In this document: positions 9,257-18,691 of the stretch, one piece after another
Layout of the letters: the number at the start of each line of letters is the position of its first letter
How positions within the stretch are numbered: position 1 is the first letter of the stretch
Assembly: GCF_002154725.1 (NCBI RefSeq)
Contig: NZ_MTAW01000151.1
Span: forward strand, 1 to 64,000
Direction of reading: 5' to 3'
Length of the DNA: 64,000 bases
Source: Nostoc sp. 106C
GTDB taxonomy: Bacteria; Cyanobacteriota; Cyanobacteriia; Cyanobacteriales; Nostocaceae
Notes under the pieces: generated by a model
Told to the model about the DNA's origin: nothing
The model's input: only the letters and a program-made list of their open reading frames with translations
Database searches by the model: none
Position numbers and translations under genes: made by a program

Positions 9257-10789
9257 TCATTTGTCATTGGTCATTGGTAAGGCTTTCAAAGCAGTTTCTT
9301 TTAATAAATAATGATTACCTAAATGATTTTCATATGTATTTAAATAGTGTTGATTGAGATAACTATTGAGATAGTTCTGAATAGTTTGAGATTTACATAG
9401 TAAAACTTGCTCTGGATGATAAGTTTCAAAAACCGCAATAATTTGTTCAGGTGTTATAGTGTTCGACTCTATCCTTTTACGCGATAAAACTCCAATTTCT
9501 GGAGGAACAGGTAAGCCTGAATAAAAAGCATAAATTGGACAATTTGTAAAAACCCATTTAGTAGATGGTTTGTATTTTAACAAAATGTTAACGAATTGAA
9601 TATGCTCCTGACTTTGCTCTAGATATCCATGATTTTCTAAAATAATTACTCCTAACTTAATCGGAGTCACAATAATTAAGAAAATTACGAATCCTGCTGC
9701 TAAATCTGAGACAGTGATTTTTTTAAAATTACGAGGCTTAAACTTAGCGTACCATTTCCGCTGTTGAAAAAAATTAAACGATAATGTTACTCCGTAAGTA
9801 GCTAACCAAGCCAGAGGAATAGACAGTAAAAGGTAGTGATGATACCAGACTGGTCGATGATTAAGCAGAACTATAAAACCTGTTATTAGCCAAATTATCG
9901 GAAAAGATTTTTCCCATTCTTTTTTTTGAAAGATAACTATAATAGCCAAAATCGCTAAAAGTAGATAATCGAAATCCTGGAATAGAAATAAAAATGTTAA
10001 CTTCAGACTATTTCCTGTCTGAAAAGCTGTTTTTACCTTATTATTTAAATGCGATTGTAGTAATTGTTCATAAGTAAGAGAGTTACACAAAATACCAATT
10101 AATATGAAAACACTACAAAAAGCAGTGAGCCATAAAACAGCATCAAAAAATAGACTCCGCTTTACTTGACATTGAGGATTTTTTTTAACAGTAAATTGTA
10201 ATATATCAAATATCATTAAGGGAACTATAAAACCTGTAAATAATTTTATTTGTAAAGAGATTCCAAAAAGTGCTCCCGATATAACAATTAAAATTTTAGA
10301 AAATTTTTGAGTAAAAATTTGTTTATATAAAGTCAATGCATATATTGAAAGCATAACCATTACCAAACATGGCAAATCAATCATCACAGAAACACTAAGT
10401 CTAAGAAAATTGCATGAAATTATTAACAGTAAAGTGCCAATAATTGCTGGTAAATTCCCTAAATAAATCCTTAGAGTCTGGCAGAAAGACCATACAAGTA
10501 TTGTTGAGAAGCTCAAAGTTAAAAGCCGTGCAGAATAGATTGATTTGCCAAACCAAGCAAGCCAGGACGCTAAAATAACTGTGAAAAGAGGTGGTTGATC
10601 GTTCCAAACCTGTGTATACATAGCAAATCCATCTAAGTGCAAGGTAGCTTTGATCAATTCAATTCCTTCATCACTTGTATCGAATTGAAATACCTGCTCA
10701 ATAGGCATAAAGTAAATAGCAAAAATAAAAAAACTAGCGGGTATTATGAAATTAAATACTAAAAATGTTTTTAGCTTGTTAGCGCTCAT
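9257..10789 (-). CDS. GT39/ArnT-type membrane glycosyltransferase
   Basis: This is a polytopic membrane protein with an N-terminal membrane helix and a loop containing DTSDEGIE and the VWNDQPPLFT segment. That matches the acidic first-loop motif of the GT39 (PMT/ArnT-like) glycosyltransferases, which use polyprenyl-linked sugars. About ten hydrophobic helices follow and a soluble tail of roughly 110 residues closes the protein. It probably transfers a sugar to lipid or protein at the membrane; the substrate cannot be read from sequence. The next minus-strand gene is of the same class, suggesting a shared cell-envelope role. Composition is AT-rich compared with neighbours. Confidence 0.8.
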   Translation of the reverse strand: MSANKLKTFLVFNFIIPASFFIFAIYFMPIEQVFQFDTSDEGIELIKATLHLDGFAMYTQVWNDQPPLFTVILASWLAWFGKSIYSARLLTLSFSTILVWSFCQTLRIYLGNLPAIIGTLLLIISCNFLRLSVSVMIDLPCLVMVMLSIYALTLYKQIFTQKFSKILIVISGALFGISLQIKLFTGFIVPLMIFDILQFTVKKNPQCQVKRSLFFDAVLWLTAFCSVFILIGILCNSLTYEQLLQSHLNNKVKTAFQTGNSLKLTFLFLFQDFDYLLLAILAIIVIFQKKEWEKSFPIIWLITGFIVLLNHRPVWYHHYLLLSIPLAWLATYGVTLSFNFFQQRKWYAKFKPRNFKKITVSDLAAGFVIFLIIVTPIKLGVIILENHGYLEQSQEHIQFVNILLKYKPSTKWVFTNCPIYAFYSGLPVPPEIGVLSRKRIESNTITPEQIIAVFETYHPEQVLLCKSQTIQNYLNSYLNQHYLNTYENHLGNHYLLKETALKALPMTNDK

Positions 10790-10911
10790 ATATTCATGTG
10801 TTTATGCAATTATAGCCAGTTGTACAAACCAAATGTACATTTAGGCGATTATACGACAACTTGCTATCAAAAATTGTTTTGATTACAGTTGCAATGGAAT
10901 ATCAAAAACCT

Positions 10912-12600
10912 CTAATTACTGCACTGATAAAGCTGATAAGGAACGCCTATGCGATAGTGATGTGAAGGGTCTATGGTACAAGTAGTTTGCTGCGAAAGCG
11001 CCAACTGCTGAGGATAATCTTGCTCGATCATTCCAGGTCCAACTATCCATAAATTTAGCTTAGATGTTGCTGGTATCGGTAGTTGGGAAAGCTTGTTCCA
11101 TAAAGCAGATAAATTAGGGGATTTTGATAAAATCGCAAAACTATCACTTCTAGATGTATCTATGGGGTGAGTAATTTTGTATTCTCCTGAAACAGATTGG
11201 TTCCTAAGTTGCTCTAATGCCAAAGCAAAACTTAGTCCCAAAGCTATATCTTGATAATCACTATAACCCACCACAAGCATCACTGGTATAGAAGCTTCTA
11301 GATTCATGTTTTGGGCTACTTGCTCAGGGTGAAAAGGTTTTTGAAACACTAGATTATATACAACAAAAATACAACTGATAATTCCTACTAATACAATAAT
11401 TAATTGTGCTTTTTGATTTTTGGTAATACTAGCTGATACAAGAGCACAAAAGCTGGGATAATAAACAAAGTGATAGCGGGGAACAATAGTAATGTCTTTA
11501 CTAACAAAATAAACAATCGCAAAAAATTGTAATAAGACAAAAATAGTAAAAATTAACAGCGTTAATGTAGCTAAATTAGTTTTACTTTGATAATATAGAA
11601 GTTTTAAACCTTTGTAAGCTTGCCATCCCACCCAAATAGTAAAAATAACCATCAAAAAGCCATAGCTAGCTGCAATTGCTAGAGGTTGGTTTTCTACAGG
11701 TAGAGCAATTACCATTAATACCCAGCTAATCAAAGTTTGATATATCGGTGCAATATTACTGGGGGGTGGTAACCAATTAGTTTGAGAAAAGTTAGAATGG
11801 CTGAGTATTACCAGCAACCAAGGCATGAAGCTAATCATAACTGTGCTGGTAGACAGAATTAGGATTAACCAAATTTTACGTTTGTTAACTACCTTTGTCT
11901 TGCCCCAGTACATCAGCACAAGTAGTGTGAGAATTTCAGCAATAAAAGCTAAAACGAAAAAATAGTGTACATAAAGTCCGATAATATTAACAAGTACCCA
12001 TAATACCAAAACCCAAATTCTGATAGTTTTTTTCTGAAATATATCCTGCTGAATTTGCATTAGCCCCAATAAAGCTAAAGTTATTAGAAACATTGGTATG
12101 GTATAGTGCCTTGCTTCTTGGGAAAGGTAAACAGCAAAGGGGGAAACAGCCATGAGCAATGCTCCTACTATTCCAGCAGTAGAGGAAAAGGCAATATTAT
12201 TGACAGCATAAATTGCCGCGATCGCACCTACACCAAACAAAGCTGGCAATAATCGCAATTCTTTCACACAAGCTTGGCATGAGGGATTTATCCCTTCCAG
12301 CCAACTATACATCCCGCAAAAAAATAGTGGTGGATGGGTAGATTGGGTAGCAAGATTGTTTGCAATTTGAGCATAAGTTATACCTGGGTTGAATGTAAAA
12401 ATTTCCGGTACACGCTCAAGAGGAAACAGCACATTTAAAGGTAAATTATTATAATTGTTACCCAAGCTGAAAATAGCAGTGATTACTTCATCCGTCCATA
12501 AGGGTTTTAAACCTAAATTCCAAAAGCGCAAGCTTGCACCCAGTATAATCGCCCCAGCTAAACATAGATAATGTAGATAAAGTCTGCGCTTTGTTGTCAT
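10912..12600 (-). CDS. GT39-type membrane glycosyltransferase
   Basis: This 562-residue polytopic protein begins with a membrane helix followed by FWNLGLKPLWTDEVITA. The acidic pair DE in the first loop and the later THPPLFF segment are the hallmarks of the GT39/DUF2723-like glycosyltransferase superfamily. About a dozen hydrophobic helices precede a C-terminal soluble domain of about 140 residues that ends CTIDPSHHYRIGVPYQLYQC. It probably acts at the plasma membrane on a polyprenyl-phosphate sugar donor. It lies 122 bases upstream of the other GT39-type gene and may share a transcript with it. Confidence 0.82.
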   Translation of the reverse strand: MTTKRRLYLHYLCLAGAIILGASLRFWNLGLKPLWTDEVITAIFSLGNNYNNLPLNVLFPLERVPEIFTFNPGITYAQIANNLATQSTHPPLFFCGMYSWLEGINPSCQACVKELRLLPALFGVGAIAAIYAVNNIAFSSTAGIVGALLMAVSPFAVYLSQEARHYTIPMFLITLALLGLMQIQQDIFQKKTIRIWVLVLWVLVNIIGLYVHYFFVLAFIAEILTLLVLMYWGKTKVVNKRKIWLILILSTSTVMISFMPWLLVILSHSNFSQTNWLPPPSNIAPIYQTLISWVLMVIALPVENQPLAIAASYGFLMVIFTIWVGWQAYKGLKLLYYQSKTNLATLTLLIFTIFVLLQFFAIVYFVSKDITIVPRYHFVYYPSFCALVSASITKNQKAQLIIVLVGIISCIFVVYNLVFQKPFHPEQVAQNMNLEASIPVMLVVGYSDYQDIALGLSFALALEQLRNQSVSGEYKITHPIDTSRSDSFAILSKSPNLSALWNKLSQLPIPATSKLNLWIVGPGMIEQDYPQQLALSQQTTCTIDPSHHYRIGVPYQLYQCSN

Positions 12601-12981
12601 CTATCTATAGCAATATATTGAGATTTTATTGACGATTTGCAACTATACGTAGAAAAAGATAAGCGTGAAATATTAAAATCTTTCAAAGACAGCTAAAGTC
12701 ATTTTGCCTTATTTCGAGTCATGAGTAGCGATCGCAGCAAAAAACAAGGTGAAGCAAATATGCTTACCTTATAGCTAGATTAATTTAGATAAAAATTACT
12801 GGTAATCTTGCAATCGCACACCAGCCAAAATCAAATTAACCGCTTCTTGAAACCACAGTATTCCCGTGGTGAGTAAGTAGTTACGTAGGCGATCGCCTCT
12901 TTAATAAATAGGTTTTACGACCTTGCGCCTAACCTATAAGATGTAATGTTAGGCTACACTTAGCAAGATTGAGAGCCTAAC
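12601..12981. other. intergenic region with a gene remnant and a hairpin at the next start codon
   Basis: Between the glycosyltransferase gene and the Uma2 gene. It contains a minus-strand coding remnant (12796-12897, listed separately) and an inverted repeat that runs into the Uma2 start codon (12946-12983). The remainder is AT-rich with no recognised signals. Confidence 0.5.
12796..12897 (-). pseudogene. short coding remnant (C-terminal end of an unidentified gene)
   Basis: Read on the minus strand this is an open stretch of 33 codons ending at TAA (12796-12798), with an in-frame stop just upstream and no start codon. The translation contains LRNYLLTTGILWFQEAVNLI and AGVRLQDYQ, which has the helical, protein-like composition of a real C-terminus. 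I do not recognise the parent family. It looks like the tail of a gene whose body has been lost. Confidence 0.4.
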
Positions 12982-12983
12982 AT
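12946..12983 (+). promoter_or_regulatory. inverted repeat overlapping the Uma2 start codon
   Basis: ATGTTAGGCT (12946-12955) and AGCCTAACAT (12974-12983) form a perfect 10-bp inverted repeat with an 18-base spacer. The right arm contains the first two bases of the ATG at 12982. In mRNA it could hide the initiation codon; as DNA it could be an operator. A further GCCTAAC lies at about 12927. Confidence 0.45.
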
Positions 12984-13557
12984 GACTGCCTTAATTCTCA
13001 ACCTACACCCTACTATCGAGCTAACAGATGAGCAGTTCTTCCAAATCTGTCAAAATAATCGAGATTTGCGTCTTGAGCGGACGGCTGAGGGAGAACTAAT
13101 TATTATGCCACCAACAGGATGGGAAAGCGGAAATCGGAATTCAAAATTAACAGCCCGGTTAGAGTTTTGGGCTGACGCTGATGGTACAGGGCTAACTTTT
13201 GACTCTTCCACAGGTTTCAAACTTCCCAATGGCGCAAATCGTTCCCCTGATGCATCTTGGGTGAACCGAGAACGATTAATAGCCCTGAACCCAGATCCAG
13301 CTAAATTCTTACCAATGGCTCCGGATTTTGTGGCAGAATTACGCTCGGCTACAGATAGCCTAGAGACACTGCGACGCAAAATGCAGGAGTATATTGCCAA
13401 TGGTGTGCGCTTAGGTTGGCTGATTGACCCCCAAAACCAACAGGTAGAAATTTATCGTCTCGGACGGGAAGTTGAGGTTTTACAATCCCCTACTAGCTTG
13501 TCAGGAGAGGATGTACTACCAGGGTTTGTGCTGGATTTAGCCCAGATTTTAAACTAA
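12982..13557 (+). CDS. Uma2 family (DUF820) putative endonuclease
   Basis: Uma2/DUF820 proteins have a PD-(D/E)XK nuclease fold, are amplified in cyanobacteria, and have no firmly established role. Family landmarks are the LTDEQFFQICQNNRDLRLE start, GELIIMPPTG, TGFKLPNGANRSPDASWV (with the conserved Asp), PDFVAELRSATDSLETLRRKMQEYIANGVRLGWLIDP, and the closing DVLPGFVLDLAQIL. The length of 191 residues is typical. The ATG at 12982 lies inside the right arm of an inverted repeat. Confidence 0.88.
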   Translation: MTALILNLHPTIELTDEQFFQICQNNRDLRLERTAEGELIIMPPTGWESGNRNSKLTARLEFWADADGTGLTFDSSTGFKLPNGANRSPDASWVNRERLIALNPDPAKFLPMAPDFVAELRSATDSLETLRRKMQEYIANGVRLGWLIDPQNQQVEIYRLGREVEVLQSPTSLSGEDVLPGFVLDLAQILN

Positions 13558-13884
13558 TAACGGTAATTATACTAGAATTTAACTATCTCAACGCAGTGCG
13601 ATTAATGTTGCGTGCGACTGCGAAGGTAAAAAAATCTATCTTTATCTTCCCAATTAAATTGGGCTATATAAATACCTACAATTAAGAAACCCCGGCGCAA
13701 TGGTCGGGGTAGTTTTTGTCTTTGTTTTTCTAGTAATGTATTCTTAGCAACTAAATTTGAGGAAGTTGTGAGGATGTGAATTGATGCTCATGTCATATTA
13801 GAATAAATACCCTCCAATGGGAGCTACATTTAAAGGGTATCCGCAAAGAATGCCCCCAAATTTTTCTAATTGCCAACTTTTAAA
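13558..13884. other. intergenic region between convergent Uma2 and chlB genes
   Basis: It contains one convincing hairpin followed by a T-run (13689-13716, listed as a terminator). A GATG/GCGTGCGACTGCG stretch near 13605 resembles dispersed repeat sequence. No gene is seen. Confidence 0.5.
13689..13716 (+). terminator. putative rho-independent terminator
   Basis: ACCCCG (13689-13694) pairs with CGGGGT (13705-13710) around a 10-base loop, followed by AGTTTTTG. It lies 132 bases past the Uma2 stop and is oriented to end that transcript. Confidence 0.5.
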
Positions 13885-15411
13885 CTACGCTCCGACCGCT
13901 TCCTTCGCAGCGTACAAGACTTCAGCGTTGATTTCCTTAAAACCGCGATCGCGAGCAAATTTCTCGGTGTTGCGTTTGACTTTACCGCGGACAAATCCCG
14001 GAATTTTGTTCAATTCTGCTTGACCATCTTTTGTCCAGCTAAGGTCAGAATCAGCAGAAATTCCCTTAGTAATTACTTCCTTGGTGTCGTGTCCACCGAA
14101 GATTTCTAAGAGATGATCTTCCATTCCTAAAGTAAAGGAGTTGTAGATTAAATCTGTAATCTGATTTGTACCTTCGTAACCCAAGAATGGTTTGTAACCA
14201 ATGGGGAAGTTTTGTACGTGGATGGGTGCAGCAATTACGCCGCAAGGGATATCCAAGCGCTTACCAACGTGACGTTCCATTTGCGTACCGAAGATGGCTG
14301 AGGGTTCGACGCGGGCGATCGCATCCCCAATTGCACCATGATCGTCAGTAATTAATACTTCATCGCAATACTCGCTCACTTGTTCGCGGAACCAGTCTGC
14401 ATCATATTTGCAGTAAGTTCCAGCCCAAACTACGTGAATTCCCATTTCTCGTGACAAAATTTTGGTGAGTGCGGCGGCGTGGGTGTTGTCACCAAATACC
14501 ACAGCTTTCTTCCCAGTCAAGTTTTGACAGTCAATGGAACGAGAGAACCAAGCAGCTTGAGATACATGCAGCGTTTGTTCGTTGATGAAGTCTTCGTATT
14601 CTACATCAGCGCCTTGGGCGTTAATTACTTGCTGAATTTTGCGGATACAGCGAGCAGTTTCTACAACCCCCATTGGGGTAATGTCTACGTAGGGGGTGCC
14701 GAATTGTTCTTCTAGATAACGAGCTGTTGTTAAACCGAGTTCCCGATAAGGTACTAGGTTAAACCAAGCTTGCGGCATCTTCTTCAATTCGTTAACAGAA
14801 GCGCCTTCCGGAATCACGGTGTTTACTTCAATTCCCAAGTCACCCATCAGCTTTTTCAGTTCGGTGCAGTCGTGCTGATGATGGAAACCTAGAGTAGAAA
14901 TACCGATGATGTTAACCGAAGGTTTTGCGGTTTTGCCTTCTGCTAGTTCGCCTTTTTTGCGGGCTTTCTCAATGTAATATTGCACTATTTGTTGCAAAGT
15001 GCGATCGGCTGCTTGCAGTTCGTTGTAGCGGTAGTGGTTGACATCCGCTAGGATGACATCTCCTTTGGCTTCCAGTTGTGCCCGTTCTACAAAGTTGTGC
15101 AAGTCTTCTTGCAAAATACTAGAAGTACAGGTGGGAGTTAACACAATCAAATCTGGGTGTTCTTCAGCATCTTTGCGGGTAATGTTATCTACCACCTTCT
15201 CCTGGGAGCCACGTGCTAAAACGTTGCGATCGACAACACTGGTTGTTACCGGAGTGAAGTTCCTTTCCCTTGATAGCATAGAGCGCATGACGTTAAAGTA
15301 GTCATCGCCAAGTGGGGCGTGCATGATGGCATGGACATTCTTAAAAGAACTGGCGATTCGCAGTGTACCTATGTGGGCTGGTCCTGCATACATCCAGTAA
15401 GCCAATTTCAT
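13885..15411 (-). CDS. chlB: light-independent protochlorophyllide reductase subunit B
   Basis: ChlB pairs with ChlN to form the catalytic component of the dark-operative protochlorophyllide reductase, which reduces ring D using electrons from the ChlL iron protein. The N-terminus [20 protein letters not shown] and the [15 protein letters not shown] segment (with a conserved cysteine) are diagnostic. So are [20 protein letters not shown], the [19 protein letters not shown] segment, and the C-terminal [20 protein letters not shown] domain. The length of 508 residues is normal for this family. The partners chlL and chlN are not in this window. A decayed partial copy lies at about 39.72-40.02 kb on the other strand. 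Confidence 0.97.
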   Translation of the reverse strand: MKLAYWMYAGPAHIGTLRIASSFKNVHAIMHAPLGDDYFNVMRSMLSRERNFTPVTTSVVDRNVLARGSQEKVVDNITRKDAEEHPDLIVLTPTCTSSILQEDLHNFVERAQLEAKGDVILADVNHYRYNELQAADRTLQQIVQYYIEKARKKGELAEGKTAKPSVNIIGISTLGFHHQHDCTELKKLMGDLGIEVNTVIPEGASVNELKKMPQAWFNLVPYRELGLTTARYLEEQFGTPYVDITPMGVVETARCIRKIQQVINAQGADVEYEDFINEQTLHVSQAAWFSRSIDCQNLTGKKAVVFGDNTHAAALTKILSREMGIHVVWAGTYCKYDADWFREQVSEYCDEVLITDDHGAIGDAIARVEPSAIFGTQMERHVGKRLDIPCGVIAAPIHVQNFPIGYKPFLGYEGTNQITDLIYNSFTLGMEDHLLEIFGGHDTKEVITKGISADSDLSWTKDGQAELNKIPGFVRGKVKRNTEKFARDRGFKEINAEVLYAAKEAVGA

Positions 15412-15800
15412 CAGGTGTTCTCCCTTATAAACTCAAATAATACAGAGTCCAATATGAGTGGACTATGATTGCTTGTTTTCTCATCGTTGTCTGATTGTCT
15501 CAAAACTTGTAGCCCCTATAAAATGGGGAAATTGTTAAGTTTCTAGTCTAGTGCGATGTCTGGCGACAAGCCGCTAAGAGCCTCTACGCTCAAACCTGTT
15601 GACTACTTGGGATGTAGCTCTTAATTTAAACAACACAGTGTTGTTTAAGTGACATAAATCTTTATTTTCAGCAAAGTTTCCTTAAAGAAGTTGGGGATCT
15701 GGAAATCGCGTCAAAGAATTAGCTCAATCACCAGCGATATCAGGTCTCCTAGCGCCTCTAGCCTATAATTAAAAAACTGAACGCCCGTGAGATAAAGACT
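15412..15800. other. divergent promoter region of chlB and a Uma2 gene
   Basis: Both flanking genes read outward, so both promoters are here. It contains a long perfect palindrome at 15626-15648 (listed separately) and a dispersed-repeat-like stretch at about 15550-15590 (GCGATGTCTGGCGACAAGCC). Confidence 0.5.
15626..15648. promoter_or_regulatory. 11-bp perfect palindrome, candidate operator
   Basis: The half-site TTAAACAACAC is followed by one A and its exact reverse complement. It lies about 215 bases upstream of the chlB start and 153 upstream of the Uma2 start, in a region with no gene. The symmetry and short spacer suit a dimeric repressor or activator site; the factor is unknown. It does not match the NtcA consensus GTA-N8-TAC. 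Confidence 0.5.
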
Positions 15801-16526
15801 ATGCTGTCAAAGGATCTCAAAAATGCGTTACCAAGCACAGACGAATTGCCTTGTAGTGACGATACGCCCGTGGATAACGAAGACCAAAATTTGTTGCCCA
15901 ATATTCTCCTGTTTTTACTTAACTCGATCTGGGCTACACGGATGGATTGGTACTTTGGGGTAGACATGGGAGTGTATCACACTACAGGAATCAATCCCAG
16001 AGTGCCTGTAGTGCCAGATGCGTTTTTGAGTGTGGGAGTTGAACGAAAAAAAGGTGGTAAATCACGCAAAAGTTACGCAGTTTGGGAAGAAAACGGCGTA
16101 GTTCCCATCCTCACATTAGAAATGGTATCGCACACGCCAGGGGGTGAATATGATGAAAAGATGGATATCTACACCAAACTGGGCGTGTTGTACTATGTGA
16201 TTTATAATCCAGAATTTTGGCGACGCGACCAACATCAACCGTTTGAAGTGTACAAATTGGTGAATGGTGAGTATCAATTGCAGATAGGTGAACCCTATTG
16301 GATGAGCGAAATAGGTTTAGGTATTGGCAGATACCAGGGTATAGTTGCTGGCATTCCCCAAGAATTATTGTCATGGTATGACAAACAAGGCGATCGCTAT
16401 TTGACTCCAGAAGAACAAGCACAGCAAGAACGACAACGCGCTGAACAAGAACGACAACGTGCTGAACAATTAGCGCAGTACCTACGATCGCTCGGCATTG
16501 ACCCTGATAATCTACCTAGTGAGTAA
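15801..16526 (+). CDS. Uma2 family (DUF820) protein with charged C-terminal repeat
   Basis: This is a second DUF820 protein with the PD-(D/E)XK-like core: PVVPDAFLSVGVERKKGGKSRKSYAVWEENG, PILTLEMVSHTPGGEYDEKMDIYTKLGVLYYVIYNPEF, and a final FEVYKL strand. The C-terminus (about 201-241) carries the tail typical of the longer cyanobacterial members: EEQAQQERQRAEQERQRAEQ coiled coil, then YLRSLGIDPDNLP. The length is 241 residues. Its last 11 bases overlap the end of the convergent amine oxidase gene. The nuclease role is by family only. Confidence 0.88.
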   Translation: MLSKDLKNALPSTDELPCSDDTPVDNEDQNLLPNILLFLLNSIWATRMDWYFGVDMGVYHTTGINPRVPVVPDAFLSVGVERKKGGKSRKSYAVWEENGVVPILTLEMVSHTPGGEYDEKMDIYTKLGVLYYVIYNPEFWRRDQHQPFEVYKLVNGEYQLQIGEPYWMSEIGLGIGRYQGIVAGIPQELLSWYDKQGDRYLTPEEQAQQERQRAEQERQRAEQLAQYLRSLGIDPDNLPSE

Positions 16527-18531
16527 TAAGCGATCGCTTGTGCACAGGTATTGGCTCAGGTAAATTAATAGCAGGATTGCGGCTAAAGAAGGCTCTGGGA
16601 ACTAACTTAAACCCAACTCGGTGTGTTGGCATCACAGGCCAATCTTCTGGTCGGGGAATATGTGTAACGCCCATTGTGTACCACAGTACGATATCTTCAC
16701 CCGTTAAAGGCTCATTGTTGGCAATATATTTAGGTAAACCTTGCCCAGGTTGAGTTTGGTTAGGATAATCTCCCCCAGCGTAGAGTTCATCTGGTTGATA
16801 TTTTGTTACCCATACATTGTGTGTAGCAAAGCCAGCTTTTTGGCTGATCTGCGCTTCCTTTACAGGGAAAAATACAGAATTGCCTCCTGGCATTAGCATA
16901 TAACCTGGAGCAGTTCCTAGAGTATTTTTGCGATTTTCATTGACAATCATCCATTCGCGGCTGTGTTTCATATCTAAATCACGGACAGCAGCGGTTTCTG
17001 TTGTCAGTGGAGTATCTGTAACTGCGATCGCATTTCCTAGAGGATTTTTCTCATCCATTGGCAAGGCTTTAACATTCATTTCCATGACAGAATTAGCTTG
17101 ACCATCTACATCCATATCTAGGCGATAGTTGAAAAAGTGTTGATGATTCACGCCAAAAATATTCTTTGCTATCAGCCGACCGTAGGAATTATCCTCAGAC
17201 TGTTTTTCCGCAGATGTTCCCTGTACTAGAACAATTCCCGTTAAATCGTTCTGAATTTCTACACTGCCATCTTGATGAAAAATCCAATTGAGGCTGTAAT
17301 CATAATTATCAATTGCCGCTGTCATCGTCATGACTAGTTCTCGACTGCGACGGACATAATTTTTCTGGGTGTTGTATTCGTAGTGCTTCCACAGCATCCC
17401 ATTATCTCGTTCGTAGATGCCAATCACCCCTGGCATTTCATAGGGTTCTCCCTGTTCATTAGCCATGACAGCGTTCAACAACAAGCCGTTTTCGGGAATT
17501 TCCTTACCTAACTCCATTGAGGTAGCGAGGGAACCAAAGTTATATTCGCCCACATCAAAAGCATTTCTAAAAGCCCAGGTAGGGTCAGGATCGCCATAAG
17601 GTACTACCATTTCCGATAGGCTGGCGCGGTATAGCACTGGTCGAATATTTTCCCCGTCGTCATAAGTTACTTGGTAAACAACTAACCCACTGCGGGGATG
17701 CATAAGATAGCGAAAATTCCAACCTTGCCAGCTAATTGCATTACCTCGAATTCGGAAACTTACACCTTGAGGTTGCAGAATCTTTAATAATTTGGGCGGA
17801 GATAGTAAGTTACCCAAAGATTGCACATCATAGTTCCAGTTTTGTTTGGAGAAAGGTACTACCCCGTTGTCTATAAAACTGTCGAGTTTAGCTGTGTTTA
17901 AATTGACTGTAGCTACCACACCTTCAATCGGACTGCCAAAATAGTTCCAATTATTGCCTTTGTAGTAAGATAATGCTCGACAAAGACGTTGACCTGCGGC
18001 AACTTCCTGATTACTTAAAATTCCTGGTGCCCAGCAATTAATTTTAACTCGATCAAAATCTGTAATTCCCCGTTTTTGCATTGCTGCTTGCCATTGGGAA
18101 TTTGATCTAACTACCTGCGCTGCTAGATCGTATTCTGGATTAATAATTGCAGGTTGGGCATTGGGTATCTGTTTCCAAGAACTTAAGGTTTTGGTTTTGA
18201 GGTCAACAATACCTTCATAGGTTTTATTTTGCGAGCGCTCATACACTACCAAGAAAGCTTGGCGCTGAAAAGTTTTCCCTGGGGTAAAATTGAGAACTTC
18301 TTTTTTATCTGGTTCTTGCAGAGTTATTAAGGGAAATACAGCTTTTTCACTGAGATTTTTCTCTTTGTTAACCACTGCAACAGCCGTTTTAATTTCTGTT
18401 GATGTTAACGCAGTCAGAGGATGGGAAATTGCAGGCTGTTGTGCAGATAACATTTCTCGAAAACCTAGAGCGCCAACAATGAAAATAACAATGGCAATAG
18501 CTAAACTAAAGAACCGTAGCCTCTTAATCAT
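16516..18531 (-). CDS. copper-containing primary amine oxidase
   Basis: The enzyme oxidises primary amines to aldehydes, ammonia and hydrogen peroxide using copper and a topaquinone made from its own tyrosine. The topaquinone motif NYDY is in TAAIDNYDYSLNWIFHQDG. The copper histidines are in NHQHFFNYRLDMDVDG and in VTHIPRPEDWPVM. The catalytic-base region reads VPYGDPDPTWAFRNAFDVGEYNFG. The length of 671 residues fits the family. An N-terminal hydrophobic segment (residues 6-25) suggests export or membrane anchoring. It could supply nitrogen from extracellular amines (inference). Its 3' end overlaps the convergent Uma2 gene by 11 bases. Confidence 0.93.
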   Translation of the reverse strand: MIKRLRFFSLAIAIVIFIVGALGFREMLSAQQPAISHPLTALTSTEIKTAVAVVNKEKNLSEKAVFPLITLQEPDKKEVLNFTPGKTFQRQAFLVVYERSQNKTYEGIVDLKTKTLSSWKQIPNAQPAIINPEYDLAAQVVRSNSQWQAAMQKRGITDFDRVKINCWAPGILSNQEVAAGQRLCRALSYYKGNNWNYFGSPIEGVVATVNLNTAKLDSFIDNGVVPFSKQNWNYDVQSLGNLLSPPKLLKILQPQGVSFRIRGNAISWQGWNFRYLMHPRSGLVVYQVTYDDGENIRPVLYRASLSEMVVPYGDPDPTWAFRNAFDVGEYNFGSLATSMELGKEIPENGLLLNAVMANEQGEPYEMPGVIGIYERDNGMLWKHYEYNTQKNYVRRSRELVMTMTAAIDNYDYSLNWIFHQDGSVEIQNDLTGIVLVQGTSAEKQSEDNSYGRLIAKNIFGVNHQHFFNYRLDMDVDGQANSVMEMNVKALPMDEKNPLGNAIAVTDTPLTTETAAVRDLDMKHSREWMIVNENRKNTLGTAPGYMLMPGGNSVFFPVKEAQISQKAGFATHNVWVTKYQPDELYAGGDYPNQTQPGQGLPKYIANNEPLTGEDIVLWYTMGVTHIPRPEDWPVMPTHRVGFKLVPRAFFSRNPAINLPEPIPVHKRSLITH

Positions 18532-18620
18532 TCTTTAGATATTTACACGAATGTATAGTTATCTATATTCCCAGCTTGTATTGATAAACCGAATAGATTT
18601 ATTTGAATTTTCAATATACA

Positions 18621-18670
18621 AGGGTGTGTTGTCGCCAAGTGCCGCACGCCTACGGCATAACACACCCTAC
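18621..18670. repeat. palindromic interspersed repeat
   Basis: AGGGTGTGTT (18621-18630) and AACACACCCT (18659-18668) are inverted around a G+C-rich centre. The segment TACGGCATAACACACCCTAC at 18651-18670 recurs exactly at 42823-42842, so this is a dispersed repeat family. It lies between the amine oxidase start and the SDR gene end. Confidence 0.7.
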
Positions 18671-18691
18671 CTGTTAATTACGAATTACGAA

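Noticed and set aside
13817-14351. Several plus-strand frames opposite chlB
   Set aside because: They are shadows of the strongly coding chlB on the minus strand.
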